Assembly: GCF_000816305.1 (NCBI RefSeq)
Contig: NZ_CP007773.1
Span: 1,674,001 to 1,738,000 of the forward strand
DNA: 64,000 bases
Source: Campylobacter subantarcticus LMG 24377
GTDB lineage: Bacteria; Campylobacterota; Campylobacteria; Campylobacterales; Campylobacteraceae
Reading direction: 5' to 3'
A program made the translations under genes and the position numbers. The notes below the pieces were generated by a model. That model saw only the letters and a program-made list of their open reading frames with translations. It searched no databases and was not told the origin of the DNA. Below are positions 9,835-20,486 of the stretch, in pieces; the stretch's first letter is position 1; each line of letters opens with the position of its first letter.

Positions 9835-11637
9835 TTACACCGCCAAAGCCAAACAAAATAAACACACAAAAGCTAAAATCGAAATTCTCAACACCAAAGA
9901 ATAATCCTTACCCACGCTAAGAAATCTAGCAAAGCTTCTAAGGAAAAACGCTATGCTATTAACCAAAGTGTCCAAAATTTCCTTATCGCTTTTTCTTAGA
10001 AATTCACAAAACAATGCATATTTGCCCACAATAAATTGATGATAAAATTTTGGTATATAATATTCATTCGACAAAAGCTTATATATACTTGTTTTAGAAA
10101 GTGAAGGTTTAAACCAATCCTTCCAATAAGCTATGATAGCTAAAAGCACACCTAGTATAGCCGCAGCACTTGCAAGCACCATAACCAATGGATTTTGCCC
10201 ATCAATAAAAGCTAAATTTCTACCAACAAATTCCATAAAACTATGCTCAAACAATCCTGCGATAATTGCAAGCAAAGCCAAAGGACTCATTGCAAGTAAA
10301 GCAATCTTACTAGCTTCATGAGGGTGCTCTTCGTGTCTTTTTGGAGTAAAAAACACTAACATCAAAAGTCTAAAACTATAAAAAGCTGTCATAAAAGCAG
10401 CGATTAAAAGCGCTAAGAAAATTCCGTGATGATGACTAATAAAAGCAAAACCTAATATCAAATCTTTAGAGAAAAAACCTGCAAATGGATAAATTCCTGC
10501 CAAGGCTAAAGAACCTATCAGCATTAAAATCGCACTAACACGCATGCTTTTATAAAGACCACCCATTTTGCTAATATCAAGCTTATCATTCATCGCATGC
10601 ATTACATTTCCTGCACCTAAGAATAACAAAGATTTAAAAAACGCGTGCGTTGCCAAGTGAAACAAAGCTATTGCGTACGCTCCAAGACCTGCTGCTACAA
10701 ACATATACCCAAGTTGAGAAAGTGTTGAGTAAGCAATAATTCTTTTTAAGTCTTTAGCTACCATAGCCATAGAAGCAGCAAAAAGTGCCACAAAAGCTCC
10801 TAATATAGCAACAAAATACCCCACCTCAGGAACTTGCAAGTAAAGCTCTCCTGCACGAATTACCAAATAAACCCCAGCAGTAACCATGGTCGCAGCATGG
10901 ATTAGTGCAGATACTGGAGTAGGTCCTGCCATTGCATCGGCAAGCCAAGTGTGAAAAGGAAATTGCGCGGATTTACCCATAGCGCCAATAAACAGTAAAA
11001 TCGCAATCAAAATTAAAATCGTATTGTCTTCATGTCCTAGTGATAAAAGCGCAAAAAACTCATCATACTTTAAAGAATTAAATTCGATATAAATTAAGAA
11101 AATTCCCAAAAGCAAAGCTAAATCAGCTATACGGTTCATGATAAAGGCTTCATTTGCAGCAAAAGTGTATTTTTCATTGTGATACCAAAACCCTATCAAA
11201 AGCCATGAACAAAGCCCAACACCTTCCCATCCTATAAAAAGACCTAAGAAATTATCGCTCATGATCAAAAACATCATTGAAAATACAAAAAGCCCTAGGT
11301 AACTAAAATAACGATTATATCCCTCATCATGCTCCATGTAAAAGATACTATATAAATGCACAAAAGCTGCAACTATACTAACCACACACATCATGATTAA
11401 GGTAATAGAGTCTATTTTAAACCCAAAATTCACATCTACTAAAGATATCCATGTACCAAGCTCGAAATTAAAATGTATTCCTTTGCTTAATAAAACAAGT
11501 GAGGAGATAGCTGAAAAAGCGATCAATAATGAAGCTATATAACCTAAAATAATCCTTTTGCCACTAAAAGCAAAAACACCTAAAATAACCGCTGAAATCA
11601 AAGGTGAAAACAGCGCCACCAAAGCTAGATTTTGCAT
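9835..11637 (-). CDS. nuoL: complex I subunit L
   Basis: The distal proton-pumping subunit, 600 residues. Family features include FIGWEGVGLCSWLLIGFW with the helix-5 glutamate, GKSAQFPFHTWLADAMAGPTP with the helix-7 lysine region, and RIIAYSTLSQLGYM. The C-terminal part contains the long amphipathic region and final helix expected of NuoL. It overlaps nuoK by 13 bases. Confidence 0.95.
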   Translation of the reverse strand: MQNLALVALFSPLISAVILGVFAFSGKRIILGYIASLLIAFSAISSLVLLSKGIHFNFELGTWISLVDVNFGFKIDSITLIMMCVVSIVAAFVHLYSIFYMEHDEGYNRYFSYLGLFVFSMMFLIMSDNFLGLFIGWEGVGLCSWLLIGFWYHNEKYTFAANEAFIMNRIADLALLLGIFLIYIEFNSLKYDEFFALLSLGHEDNTILILIAILLFIGAMGKSAQFPFHTWLADAMAGPTPVSALIHAATMVTAGVYLVIRAGELYLQVPEVGYFVAILGAFVALFAASMAMVAKDLKRIIAYSTLSQLGYMFVAAGLGAYAIALFHLATHAFFKSLLFLGAGNVMHAMNDKLDISKMGGLYKSMRVSAILMLIGSLALAGIYPFAGFFSKDLILGFAFISHHHGIFLALLIAAFMTAFYSFRLLMLVFFTPKRHEEHPHEASKIALLAMSPLALLAIIAGLFEHSFMEFVGRNLAFIDGQNPLVMVLASAAAILGVLLAIIAYWKDWFKPSLSKTSIYKLLSNEYYIPKFYHQFIVGKYALFCEFLRKSDKEILDTLVNSIAFFLRSFARFLSVGKDYSLVLRISILAFVCLFCLALAV

Positions 11638-11939
11638 TTTGTTTCTCCTTTTTCAGCTAAAGAGCTAAGCTCTAATGTTCCTGTTTTTCTATACCATAAA
11701 ACACAAAGCGCTATCCCAACTGCAACCTCACAAGCTGCAACCCCCATAACAAATAAAGCAAAAATCTGCCCCTCGATATCATTATGCGAAGCACCTACTG
11801 TAACTAAAGCTAAATTAGCAGCATTTAATAAAATTTCACTTGAAATAAAAAGCATAATTAAATTTTGGCGTTTGATAATGCCTATTAGACCAATGATAAA
11901 CATCAAAATAGCCACAATGTAGTATTTTTCTAACATCAT
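11625..11939 (-). CDS. nuoK: complex I subunit K
   Basis: Small membrane subunit of 104 residues with three helices. The two conserved intramembrane glutamates are present (SSEILLNAANLALV and ACEVAVGIALCVLWYR), which form part of the proton path at the quinone end. The start overlaps the nuoJ stop as ATGA; a second ATG one codon later is equally possible. Confidence 0.95.
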   Translation of the reverse strand: MMLEKYYIVAILMFIIGLIGIIKRQNLIMLFISSEILLNAANLALVTVGASHNDIEGQIFALFVMGVAACEVAVGIALCVLWYRKTGTLELSSLAEKGETKCKI

Positions 11940-12442
11940 TGCTCATCCTTTTTTATATTTTTTTGAGTTAGCGCTATAGCGCACACCAAAGCTATCAAAA
12001 GCAAAATAGCCATAAATTCAAAAGCAAGCATATATTTTGTAAACAAAGCAAAGCCAATTTGCTCGGTAGAACTAAGATCATAAGTTTGAGTGTTTTCATT
12101 TAAGCCAAAATTATACCCCATGATGATACTAATCAACAAAACTGCACTAAAAATTACAGCAAAAATAAACACTCTTTTGCCTTTTAGACTTTCTTTTACT
12201 TTAATCGAAGCATCAAAAAACATCATCGCAAAACTATAAAGCCCTAAAATAGCTCCACTATAAACGATAATCTGAATCGCTCCAATAAATTCGGCATTCA
12301 GCAAAAAATAAAATCCGCTTAAAAAAACCATCGCAGCTGCTAAAGAACTAATAGCATAAAGCACACTTGTGCTTAAAACACTAATCAAGAAAAATCCCAG
12401 CACCAAAATACTTAATATACAAAAAGCTATGATTTCAAACAT
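11936..12442 (-). CDS. nuoJ: complex I subunit J
   Basis: Membrane subunit of 168 residues with five helices. The ATG at 12442 ([12 protein letters not shown]) is chosen because AAAGGAAG lies just upstream; a longer in-frame start would place charged residues before the first helix. [27 protein letters not shown] is the conserved helix-3 region with the pi-bulge tyrosine and glycine. It overlaps nuoI by 8 bases. Confidence 0.93.
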   Translation of the reverse strand: MFEIIAFCILSILVLGFFLISVLSTSVLYAISSLAAAMVFLSGFYFLLNAEFIGAIQIIVYSGAILGLYSFAMMFFDASIKVKESLKGKRVFIFAVIFSAVLLISIIMGYNFGLNENTQTYDLSSTEQIGFALFTKYMLAFEFMAILLLIALVCAIALTQKNIKKDEQ

Positions 12443-13067
12443 TTTCTTCCTTTGGAGCATCTTGTTGTCTTTGCAAATCTATCTCATAATAATTTGGGGT
12501 TTTCTTTACTAAAGTATCAGCATCTTTTCTAAGACTACCACTACCTTCAAAAACAACTTGATTTTTAAGCTCATCAATAGGGGTTAAAAAGTCTTGTTTT
12601 TGACCAAAATAAGATCGTTGCTCAGCTGCATTTTCATACTCTTTACCATGTACAATGGCCAATTCAGGGCAAACATCAGCACAAAAACCACAATAAATAC
12701 AACGTCCTAGGTTGATACTATAATTTTCAACCTTTTTACGACCATCTTCACTTAAGCTTGTTTCCATTCTAATACAATTACTAATGCAAATTTTTTCACA
12801 CAAGCCACAACCAATACAACATTCATTTTCACTTTCAATAAAACGCATTAAACGATGCACAGCGCGGTAACGATTATCTAATGAAACTTTTTCCATAGGA
12901 TATTTAATTGTCGCACTATTATTTTTCTTCAACATTTCTCTTAAAACTACAAATAACCCCACAAAAAGTTCTGTATTTAGTGAACGCTTGATTACTTGTA
13001 TCAGCTTTTCATAAGCAGTTTGTGGATTTTTACGCTCAAAATCTACTTTAAAATAACCCTTTTTCAT
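12435..13067 (-). CDS. nuoI: complex I subunit I (two 4Fe-4S ferredoxin domain)
   Basis: Peripheral subunit of 210 residues carrying clusters N6a and N6b that pass electrons toward the quinone. Two ferredoxin motifs are visible: [15 protein letters not shown] near residue 79 and [15 protein letters not shown] near residue 122. It joins the hydrophilic arm to the membrane arm. Confidence 0.95.
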   Translation of the reverse strand: MKKGYFKVDFERKNPQTAYEKLIQVIKRSLNTELFVGLFVVLREMLKKNNSATIKYPMEKVSLDNRYRAVHRLMRFIESENECCIGCGLCEKICISNCIRMETSLSEDGRKKVENYSINLGRCIYCGFCADVCPELAIVHGKEYENAAEQRSYFGQKQDFLTPIDELKNQVVFEGSGSLRKDADTLVKKTPNYYEIDLQRQQDAPKEENV

Positions 13068-13076
13068 TGTTTTTCC

Positions 13077-14075
13077 TTATATCACAAGCACTAAAGCGCT
13101 AATTAATAAATTTAAAACCGCCAAAGGTATTAAAATCAAATAGCACATTCTCATCACTTGGTCAGGGCGTAGTTGGGGAAATGCTCCTCTAGCCCAAAAA
13201 TACCAAAAGAACACAAAAGAAACCTTCAAAAGCATCATGATAGCTCCTGGTATAATCCAAAAGTCATTAAATCCACCTAAAAATAAAAGTGATATCATGA
13301 TCGCACCCGTAATCATGGCAGTATATTCACCGATAAAAAACATACCCCATCTAAGACCACTATATTCAGTGCCATATCCCGAAACAAGCTCGGTTTCATT
13401 TTCACTTAAACATAGCGGGGTTCTATTAGTTTCTATGAAAATAGCTATAACAAACAAAACAAAAGCAAGAGGCTGTTTAAAAATAAGCCAAGAAAGTATA
13501 CCATCGCTTTGATAGTTATTAATATCCACCAAAGATAAGGATCCAACAAGCATTACCACACACACCAAAGAAAGCCCCGCAACACTCTCATAAGAAATGA
13601 TAGACACAAGTCCTCTAGCACCACCTAACAACGACCATTTGTTATTGCTTGCCAAACCGCCCAAAAAAATCGCATAAAAGCTAACTCCCCCCATGCCTAT
13701 AACAAAAAGCAAAGCAACATTAATATCAGCGACAATAGGACGAATAACTCTACCAAATAAAGTAAATTCAGGAAAAATAGGGATAGCTGCGATTGCCACA
13801 AAAGCACAAATTGCTGCAATCAATGGAGCGATCAAAAATACCACTTTTTGGGCATAAGTTGGAACAATATCTTCTTTGGTAAAAAGCTTAATCATATCAG
13901 CAACCACTTGAAGTAAACCAAAAGGACCTACCATATCAGGCCCCAAACGACGATGAAACAAAGCCAAAACTTTTCTTTCAAGATAAGTTGCCAAACCCGC
14001 CAAAGTAGCAAAAATAGCTATAACAAGCACGCATTTAACAATCGTTTCTATAATAAAAAAAGTAATATCACTCAT
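13077..14075 (-). CDS. nuoH: complex I subunit H
   Basis: Membrane subunit of 332 residues with eight helices, forming the quinone-entry site with NuoB and NuoD. Typical motifs are ERKVLALFHRRLGPDMVGPFGLLQ near residue 33, ETNRTPLCLSENETELVSGY near residue 213 with its conserved acidic loop, and WARGAFPQLRPDQVM near residue 294. It overlaps nuoG by 4 bases. Confidence 0.95.
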   Translation of the reverse strand: MSDITFFIIETIVKCVLVIAIFATLAGLATYLERKVLALFHRRLGPDMVGPFGLLQVVADMIKLFTKEDIVPTYAQKVVFLIAPLIAAICAFVAIAAIPIFPEFTLFGRVIRPIVADINVALLFVIGMGGVSFYAIFLGGLASNNKWSLLGGARGLVSIISYESVAGLSLVCVVMLVGSLSLVDINNYQSDGILSWLIFKQPLAFVLFVIAIFIETNRTPLCLSENETELVSGYGTEYSGLRWGMFFIGEYTAMITGAIMISLLFLGGFNDFWIIPGAIMMLLKVSFVFFWYFWARGAFPQLRPDQVMRMCYLILIPLAVLNLLISALVLVI

Positions 14076-16519
14076 ATTTTAGCTCCTGCTTTTTCAAGCC
14101 AAACTTTCACATATCGCGTATGCTTAAATAAAGATTTATAATCAATCTTACTATCATAGTCTCCTAAGTATGCAGCATTTTCTAACAATTCATCGCATTT
14201 AACACTAATAGCAACTTGAATTTTTTCATTTTTCAAAACCACACTATCATTTTGACTTAGTTCAAATTTTTGCATTAAATCAGGAGATAAAAATAAAACC
14301 CCAACCTCGTTAAAGGCTCTATTACTAAGCTTTGAAAACTGATGAATGCTATTTGCATGATATAAGGTTAAATTTCCCTCATTTTGCATTTGCGCTTCTT
14401 GTGCTGCTAAGACTTTTTCAAACTCAAAATGAGAAAAATCAAGCTCATAGCCTCTATGATTTATGCCTCCATTATCATAGTAATTTTCCAAATCATCAAA
14501 TTTGATTGCTCTAAAGCCTTTATTTTGTGGTAAAAGCTGGGTATAGTTGATCGTAAATTCTTCATCAAAACCTAGGGCATTTGCCAAATCATTTAAAAAA
14601 TATCCTTTAAATTCTAAAGCTGCATTTGTAGGCACCAATCTTTTATCATAATTAACAAAACTACCTTCTTGTTGATTTAAACTAGAACTCGCAAGATCTC
14701 CTTCATAAGAAAAACTAAAATCACCTTTTTCGTTATAACCTAGTGTCTTTCCTGCTTGAAGATCTTGTTTTAAATCACAAATCAAACTCACACCCAAAGT
14801 ATTGGTGCAGGTTGGATTTAAAAAGACTTTAAAGTCAGTATATTTTTGCACCATAGCACAAAGTTTTGCCAACTTAACACTTTGTTCATCATAGTAAAAA
14901 TCACTTCCAATAACAAGCGTAAATTTTTGTTTTTTTGCAAGTAAATTCTCGAAAATATCCTCATCAATACCAAGAAGTTTTGCATAGCTTGATCTTTGCA
15001 CTTCAATGCTTTTTTTCACCTTTTTAGGTACAAGTTTTTTCACTTCTTCTATAATGGTTTGACCATCTTCATTTTGCTTTTCTATTTTCTCTATTACTTC
15101 TTCATTGACTGTTTCTTCTATTTCTTTTGTATCTTGATAGTACGCTTTTTCTAACTCATTTTGAAGTTCAGCCGGAAGCTCTTTTGCAAATTTTTGCAAA
15201 ATAAACATTAAAATACCTTCATTGTCTTTAACATCATGATTAACTTGTAAGAAATTTTTAGAGTATTTGTCTATGCCTTTATCTTTTATAGGGTGAAAAT
15301 AAAGCCCTGCTCCTTTATTCATCACCAAAGCATTGTTGACTTTGTATCCTAAAGTTGGAGCATCATAACGCAAAAATGAACCTGCGATGATTAAAAAGTC
15401 ACTTTGCGTGATATCGTTTGAATTTGCATTGTACATTGCGTTTGCGTTTTGATAAAAACAAGCTAGAAAATCCTGAAATTTTTTAGCCTCATGGTTTATA
15501 AGATGAAGGTTAAATTTCTTGCTTAAATTTTGCAAAATCAAAGCTTCTTCATTGGTAATAAAGCTATTAAAAACAATATTTTTTATTTCATCATTTTTTA
15601 TCATATTAACAAGTTTTTCAAAAGCTTTTTCACCTTTGGCTTGAATTTCATTTTGAGTGTTAAAACCATATCTTGCGGCTTTGTTTAAAGTAGCAAAGGC
15701 AAAGTCGTTACTTACTCTATAAATTTTCTCTTTTTGATTATTAATGCTAGTTTGTTTAATATCATAATACATCAACTCGCAATCACTTGAATGTGGATTG
15801 CTAGCTGGAATTCTTTTTAACTCCCAAATATTAGATGTATACTGAAAAGCTGACCCCACCAAAGCCCCGGTAGGACACACACTTGTACACTCTCCACAAA
15901 AAGAACAATCAAGCACATCGCCATTACTTGGTGCGATTAAACTTTTTTGAAATTTAGTCCAAATTGCAAGCGCATCTTTACTCATACTCTCTTTAAAACT
16001 TGCATCAGGTGCGCTTGCTCCTCTTGGAGTAGTTTTTAAAGCACTTTCGCCTATTTTATCTTTACATACCGTAATACATCTTTCACACACGATACACAAA
16101 GCCGGATCGTAATTAATCTCACCCCATTTTTTATGCTCTTTATGAGTATCTTTGATCCAATAATTTTGCACATTTACTCTTGCTTTATGTGTAAAATTTT
16201 GAAGTTCACATTCGCCGGATTTATCACATACTCCACATTGCAAAGGATGGTTAATGCAATAAGCTTGCATGATAGCATTACGCTCATCCCATAAATTAGG
16301 CAAATCACTTTCTATAATCATACCTTCTTTTACTTTAGTATTGCAAGAATAAACCTTTTTACCATCAGCTTCTACCATACACATACGACAGGCTAAAGTC
16401 GGAGAACAACCATTTAAATAACAAATAGCAGGAATGAAAATATCATTTTTTCTTGCGACATTTAAAATATACTCACCCTCATTTGCCTCACATTCTATAC
16501 CATTAATGATAACTTTCAT
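14072..16519 (-). CDS. nuoG: complex I subunit G, flavodoxin-linked type
   Basis: Iron-sulfur subunit of 815 residues. The N-terminus has the 2Fe-2S ligands (CYLNGCSPTLACRMC, near residues 33-47), then the His-Cys3 cluster region (HPLQCGVCDKSGEC), a 4Fe-4S pair (CIVCERCITVC) and CSFCGECTSVCPTGAL, followed by a diverged molybdopterin-oxidoreductase-like domain. A lysine/glutamate-rich insertion near residues 460-500 looks lineage-specific. In Campylobacter this subunit receives electrons without NuoE/NuoF, as expected from the two accessory genes that precede it in the transcript. Confidence 0.93.
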   Translation of the reverse strand: MKVIINGIECEANEGEYILNVARKNDIFIPAICYLNGCSPTLACRMCMVEADGKKVYSCNTKVKEGMIIESDLPNLWDERNAIMQAYCINHPLQCGVCDKSGECELQNFTHKARVNVQNYWIKDTHKEHKKWGEINYDPALCIVCERCITVCKDKIGESALKTTPRGASAPDASFKESMSKDALAIWTKFQKSLIAPSNGDVLDCSFCGECTSVCPTGALVGSAFQYTSNIWELKRIPASNPHSSDCELMYYDIKQTSINNQKEKIYRVSNDFAFATLNKAARYGFNTQNEIQAKGEKAFEKLVNMIKNDEIKNIVFNSFITNEEALILQNLSKKFNLHLINHEAKKFQDFLACFYQNANAMYNANSNDITQSDFLIIAGSFLRYDAPTLGYKVNNALVMNKGAGLYFHPIKDKGIDKYSKNFLQVNHDVKDNEGILMFILQKFAKELPAELQNELEKAYYQDTKEIEETVNEEVIEKIEKQNEDGQTIIEEVKKLVPKKVKKSIEVQRSSYAKLLGIDEDIFENLLAKKQKFTLVIGSDFYYDEQSVKLAKLCAMVQKYTDFKVFLNPTCTNTLGVSLICDLKQDLQAGKTLGYNEKGDFSFSYEGDLASSSLNQQEGSFVNYDKRLVPTNAALEFKGYFLNDLANALGFDEEFTINYTQLLPQNKGFRAIKFDDLENYYDNGGINHRGYELDFSHFEFEKVLAAQEAQMQNEGNLTLYHANSIHQFSKLSNRAFNEVGVLFLSPDLMQKFELSQNDSVVLKNEKIQVAISVKCDELLENAAYLGDYDSKIDYKSLFKHTRYVKVWLEKAGAKI

Positions 16520-17232
16520 TTTATAACCTTAACTTGAGCTTTTGAAAAAGCAAAATCAGTGCTTTTATAATTAAACAAAGCTACCGTACCTTTTAAATCA
16601 TGATTGATTTTTACCATAGTTGTAAATTCTTGAGCGTTTATTTTTAAGATAATTTTATCCTCATCCTTAACCTTAGCAATCAAGGCAAAAGATGGAGAAC
16701 AATGAAGCTCTTTATCTTTTAAAGGTGTTTGCATAATGATAGTTCCATCAAAATTATCCAGCTCTAAAAGCTCAGTAAAAGATTTTTGTATTTGTAAGTT
16801 TTCTTCGTTTTCATTAGAACAAATCAGCAAAAGATTAAATTTATGGCAAAGCTTTTCTAAAAAATATTTGATATTTTCAAAATCTTTATGCTGATATAAG
16901 TTTTCATCAAAAATAATGCATTTTGCTTCTTTTAAAAAATCTAAAATTTCCAAAGCCTCTTCTTCGCCAAAACAAGATTCAGCACTCAAATATCCCTCAT
17001 CAAGCTCATTAAATTCATTTTCTATGCCCATCTTACAAAGTAAAGCAAGCACAAAAGACACACTTGCAATTTCACATTTATAAAAATTTACTTTTAAGTT
17101 TTTATCTTCTATACAAGAGATATTGTAGTTTTTACTTTGACTTAATTTAGCACAAAGCGAAGGATTTTTTAAAGAAAGCAAATCCACAAAGCACAAAGCA
17201 TTTAAACCTTCTTGGTATTTTGCTAATTTCAT
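16516..17232 (-). CDS. nuo-operon accessory protein replacing NuoF (Cj1574c-like)
   Basis: Protein of 238 residues at the operon position normally held by nuoF, without NADH- or FMN-binding motifs. The start at 17232 ([13 protein letters not shown]) overlaps the previous stop as ATGA and has AAAGG upstream; a longer in-frame start at 17262 would overlap the previous gene further. In C. jejuni the equivalent gene is needed for complex I activity with flavodoxin as electron donor. No cluster-binding cysteine pattern is obvious, so its exact role remains unknown. Overlaps nuoG by 4 bases. Confidence 0.85.
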   Translation of the reverse strand: MKLAKYQEGLNALCFVDLLSLKNPSLCAKLSQSKNYNISCIEDKNLKVNFYKCEIASVSFVLALLCKMGIENEFNELDEGYLSAESCFGEEEALEILDFLKEAKCIIFDENLYQHKDFENIKYFLEKLCHKFNLLLICSNENEENLQIQKSFTELLELDNFDGTIIMQTPLKDKELHCSPSFALIAKVKDEDKIILKINAQEFTTMVKINHDLKGTVALFNYKSTDFAFSKAQVKVIK

Positions 17233-17456
17233 TGTCCTACCTTTTTCAATACTATAGTCCAATCCACCTGATTGAATTTTAAAGAATTCAAAAGTTCACA
17301 ATTTTGCTCTTTTACAAAGGCAAAACTTTTTTCCACATTAGAAAAGTCTCCTATCTCAAACAAAACCACTAAAACTTCACCTATATAAGCATTTTGAATG
17401 ATTTGTTTTAAATCTTCAAATAAATTTTGACTTTTTCTTAAATCTACACGTCTCAT
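17229..17456 (-). CDS. nuo-operon accessory protein replacing NuoE (Cj1575c-like)
   Basis: A 75-residue protein in the nuoE position. It has none of the 2Fe-2S cysteines of NuoE (a single Cys in the chain). It is translationally coupled on both sides, overlapping nuoD by 4 bases and the next gene by 4. Its homologue in C. jejuni is part of the set that adapts complex I to a flavodoxin donor. No catalytic motif is visible, so a structural or docking role is an inference. Confidence 0.85.
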   Translation of the reverse strand: MRRVDLRKSQNLFEDLKQIIQNAYIGEVLVVLFEIGDFSNVEKSFAFVKEQNCELLNSLKFNQVDWTIVLKKVGQ

Positions 17457-18679
17457 CGGTCTATCTCACCTAAAACTATATTAATACTTCCTAAAATAGC
17501 AACTGCATCGGCTAAATAAGACCCTACAAGCATTTCTTCTAAAAACGCACAGTGAAAAAAGCTAGGAGTTCTAGCTCTTAATCTATATGGCCTACCACTG
17601 CCATCTGAGTGGATAAAAAATCCAAGTTCTCCTTTTGGACTTTCAGTTGGCACATATACCTCTCCTTTTGGTGGTTTTAAGCCTTGAGTTACCAAAACAA
17701 AATGCTGCATTAGTGAGTAATTTTGTGTCATAATTTGCTCTTTAGAGGCACTTACGTACTCAGGGTGATTGCATAAAATTTCAGGTGGGGTATCTTGATA
17801 AAGCTTAGCACATTGGGTTAAAATTTTCAAGCTTTCTCTAAATTCTTGCATATAAATCTTATATCTTGCGTAAGAATCGCCCATTTTAGTCACAGGCACA
17901 CCAAAATCTACCTCATCATAAAGCAAATATGGCTCTTCTTTTCTAATATCATAAGCAATACCGCTTCCTCTTAACATAACCCCGCTACAACCCCAACTTA
18001 AAGCTTGTTCTTTACTTACAACACCTACATTTTCAGTTCTTGCACGCCATATTCTATTATCATCAAGCAAGGCTTCATAATCTTTTATATCATTTGGAAA
18101 TTTATTGCAAAATGCTAAAAGCTCATCTAAAAAACCTTCAGGCAAATCAAGCATTACCCCACCTATTCTCATAGAAGAATGTGTCAATCTTGCACCACAA
18201 TACTTTTCTATCAAATCAAGCACATACTCACGCTCTCTAAAGCAGTATAAAAATACCGTCATCGCACCAATATCAAGCGCATGTGTAGCAAGCCATAACA
18301 AATGCGAAGCAATGCGGTTTAATTCAAGCAAAATCATTCTTATCACGCTTGCTCTACGTGGGATCTCCAAACCACACAGTTTTTCTACAGCAGCCACATA
18401 AGCATAGTTGTTTGCGCTTGCTGCGATATAGTCCATTCTATCTGTTGTTGGGATAAACTCTTGATAGATCATATTTTCAGCCATTTTTTCCATACCACGG
18501 TGCATATAACCTATACAAGGAGCAGCTTTGGTGATTTCTTCTCCATCAAGCTCTAAAATAAGGCGTAAATTTCCGTGTGCACTAGGATGTTGAGGCCCGA
18601 GGTTAACGATCATCGTGCCATCTTCACGCTCGAAGCTTATATTTTCATAATAAGGTTTTAATTTAGTAGAAATTTGCAT
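17453..18679 (-). CDS. nuoD: complex I subunit D
   Basis: The 49-kDa-type subunit of 408 residues that lines the quinone site. The family motifs [13 protein letters not shown] near residue 28, [12 protein letters not shown] near residue 58 and [29 protein letters not shown] near residue 340 are present. It lies 1 base from nuoC. Confidence 0.96.
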   Translation of the reverse strand: MQISTKLKPYYENISFEREDGTMIVNLGPQHPSAHGNLRLILELDGEEITKAAPCIGYMHRGMEKMAENMIYQEFIPTTDRMDYIAASANNYAYVAAVEKLCGLEIPRRASVIRMILLELNRIASHLLWLATHALDIGAMTVFLYCFREREYVLDLIEKYCGARLTHSSMRIGGVMLDLPEGFLDELLAFCNKFPNDIKDYEALLDDNRIWRARTENVGVVSKEQALSWGCSGVMLRGSGIAYDIRKEEPYLLYDEVDFGVPVTKMGDSYARYKIYMQEFRESLKILTQCAKLYQDTPPEILCNHPEYVSASKEQIMTQNYSLMQHFVLVTQGLKPPKGEVYVPTESPKGELGFFIHSDGSGRPYRLRARTPSFFHCAFLEEMLVGSYLADAVAILGSINIVLGEIDR

Positions 18680-18680
18680 T

Positions 18681-19472
18681 TTATCTTCTCTTGTCTAAAA
18701 ATTTTGCTTGCATTCTTTTAACTTTTTTTACAAAAGGCACGCCACCTTCTTCTTGATACTCTTGCAAGTACTTCTCTTCCCTTGGAGCTTCACCCTTGCC
18801 AACCTCATGATAAATTCTGCTAAAGTTTAGCGTGTCTTTTTCATCCACAAAACCTGGATCCCTATTTTCTTCACCCACTACCTCGCGGTATTCTTTTCCA
18901 AAAATTTTATCTATCTCATACCATTTAGCAAATTCATCACCATGCAAAGGATAGCTTTTTAAAAAAGGATGTCCATACCAATCATCAGGCATTAAAAGTC
19001 TTTTTAAATTAGGATGGTTGATGATGAAAATTCCAAACATATCATATATTTCTCTCTCACACCAATTAGCCCCTTTAAAAACACTCATAACGCTTTGAAG
19101 TCTTTCTTTTAAACCAACAAAGGTTTTCACTCTCACTCTTAAATTCTTCTCCATATTTAAAAGCTGATAATACACTTCAAACCCTTGTTTTTGTGCGACA
19201 AAATCAAGCGCACTTGCATCATTAAAAGCTTCATAGCCTAGTTTTTTCAAGCAACTTAAAATAGCAACATTATCATCTTTGTTTATTTCAATCACCCAAA
19301 AATCAAGTTCGATAAAAGAACTCTTTAGTTCAAATTTTTGGCTTAAAATTTGATGGTCACTTTCAAAAATACTACCTTCTATACTTAGTTTTTTAGTCAT
19401 AGGTGCATGGTAAAATCTATCTTCATAATAATTTTTTAATTGGGCATTTTTTTTATCGCTGTATTTTCTCAT
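18681..19472 (-). CDS. nuoC: complex I subunit C
   Basis: The 30-kDa-type subunit of 263 residues. [31 protein letters not shown] near residue 131 is the conserved signature. The basic N-terminal extension ([18 protein letters not shown]) and the C-terminal tail after [11 protein letters not shown] are longer than in E. coli, as is usual for epsilonproteobacteria. Overlaps nuoB by one base. Confidence 0.95.
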   Translation of the reverse strand: MRKYSDKKNAQLKNYYEDRFYHAPMTKKLSIEGSIFESDHQILSQKFELKSSFIELDFWVIEINKDDNVAILSCLKKLGYEAFNDASALDFVAQKQGFEVYYQLLNMEKNLRVRVKTFVGLKERLQSVMSVFKGANWCEREIYDMFGIFIINHPNLKRLLMPDDWYGHPFLKSYPLHGDEFAKWYEIDKIFGKEYREVVGEENRDPGFVDEKDTLNFSRIYHEVGKGEAPREEKYLQEYQEEGGVPFVKKVKRMQAKFLDKRR

Positions 19473-19969
19473 TATATAAGCCTTTTTGGAGCGATTTTTC
19501 TACTCGCTTTTTCTTTGCGAATTCTTTTTTGTAAAATCATCAAAGCAAATTGAAAAGTTTCAGGCCGTGGAGCACAACCTGGCACGTAAATGTCCACCGG
19601 AATGATTCTATCAACCCCTTGGACAGTAGAATAGGTATTAAACATACCACCGGTATTTGCACAAGAACCCATAGAAATAACCCATTTAGGATCAGGCATT
19701 TGATCGTAAAGTCTTCTTGTAAATTCGGCGTGTTTTTTACTTAAAGTGCCTGCTATAATCATCACTTCAGACTGTCTTGGGCTTGCTCTAAAAATCGTTC
19801 CAAATCTATCAAAATCATATCTTGCACCACCTGCTGCCATCATCTCAATAGCACAACAGGCAAGTCCATAAGATAGCGCCCATAAAGAATTACTTCTTCC
19901 CCATTGGACTAGTTTATCAACCGTAGTTAAAACAACTGGTGCATTGCTCATTTTTTGATACTCTGCCAT
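19472..19969 (-). CDS. nuoB: complex I subunit B (cluster N2)
   Basis: A 165-residue subunit that binds the terminal cluster N2. [10 protein letters not shown] carries the tandem cysteines, with further ligands in [11 protein letters not shown] and [10 protein letters not shown]. The N-terminus overlaps the end of nuoA by 22 bases; a start at the second Met (MSNAPVV) would shorten it by six residues. Confidence 0.96.
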   Translation of the reverse strand: MAEYQKMSNAPVVLTTVDKLVQWGRSNSLWALSYGLACCAIEMMAAGGARYDFDRFGTIFRASPRQSEVMIIAGTLSKKHAEFTRRLYDQMPDPKWVISMGSCANTGGMFNTYSTVQGVDRIIPVDIYVPGCAPRPETFQFALMILQKRIRKEKASRKIAPKRLI

Positions 19970-20367
19970 GCGAATGCTCCTTTTTTATAAGCATATAAAA
20001 AGCCTACTGCAAGCAATAAAATAAAAACAAATACTTCCACTAAGACAAATAAAGATAGGCCGTATTTTGAAAGCTCCGCGGTTAAATCTTTAAAAATCAC
20101 CGCCCAAGGAAATAAAAACACCACTTCAATATCAAGCAAAATAAAAATCAAAGCAAAAACAAAAAATTGAGAATTGATTTTATTTGCTTGTTTTGAAGCC
20201 ATAGGTCCGCACTCATAAATTCCTAGTCCTAGTTTTTTTCTATTATGAGAGGCAAGCTTGGAACCTATTTTTGAAGAAATATATACCAAAGTAAAGAATA
20301 TCACACTTGCGATAATAAGCATCGCAAAGATACCAAAATACTGATGCTCTATGGTTGCGTGCGTCAT
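19948..20367 (-). CDS. nuoA: complex I subunit A, first gene of the operon
   Basis: Membrane subunit of 139 residues with three helices. The conserved loop [10 protein letters not shown] near residue 51 and the helix-2 motif [22 protein letters not shown] with its acidic residues are seen. AAAGG lies 6-8 bases before the ATG. As the first gene read in the 13.4-kb nuo operon, it sets the transcription start. Confidence 0.95.
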   Translation of the reverse strand: MTHATIEHQYFGIFAMLIIASVIFFTLVYISSKIGSKLASHNRKKLGLGIYECGPMASKQANKINSQFFVFALIFILLDIEVVFLFPWAVIFKDLTAELSKYGLSLFVLVEVFVFILLLAVGFLYAYKKGAFAWQSIKK

Positions 20368-20486
20368 AGTAAAACCTTTTACTCATACATAGTTAAACTT
20401 TATTTTACTTTAACTTAGCTATATAAAAACTTATTATCAAAAAAATAAATTTTTATGTATTTCAAAATGAAACAATTTTTATCTTT
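20368..20486 (-). promoter_or_regulatory. probable nuo operon promoter region
   Basis: The 119-base gap between the ABC transporter genes and nuoA is A/T-rich. Reading the minus strand, a T-run ending TTTTTTTG is followed by ATAATAAG, and TATAGCT and TAAAAT stretches lie nearer nuoA. T-runs upstream of the -10 are typical of Campylobacter promoters. I cannot pick one start site with confidence. Confidence 0.35.

Noticed and set aside
16516-17456. Deletion or decay of nuoE and nuoF
   Set aside because: The two genes are intact, overlapping and conserved in Campylobacter, so this is the normal operon form.
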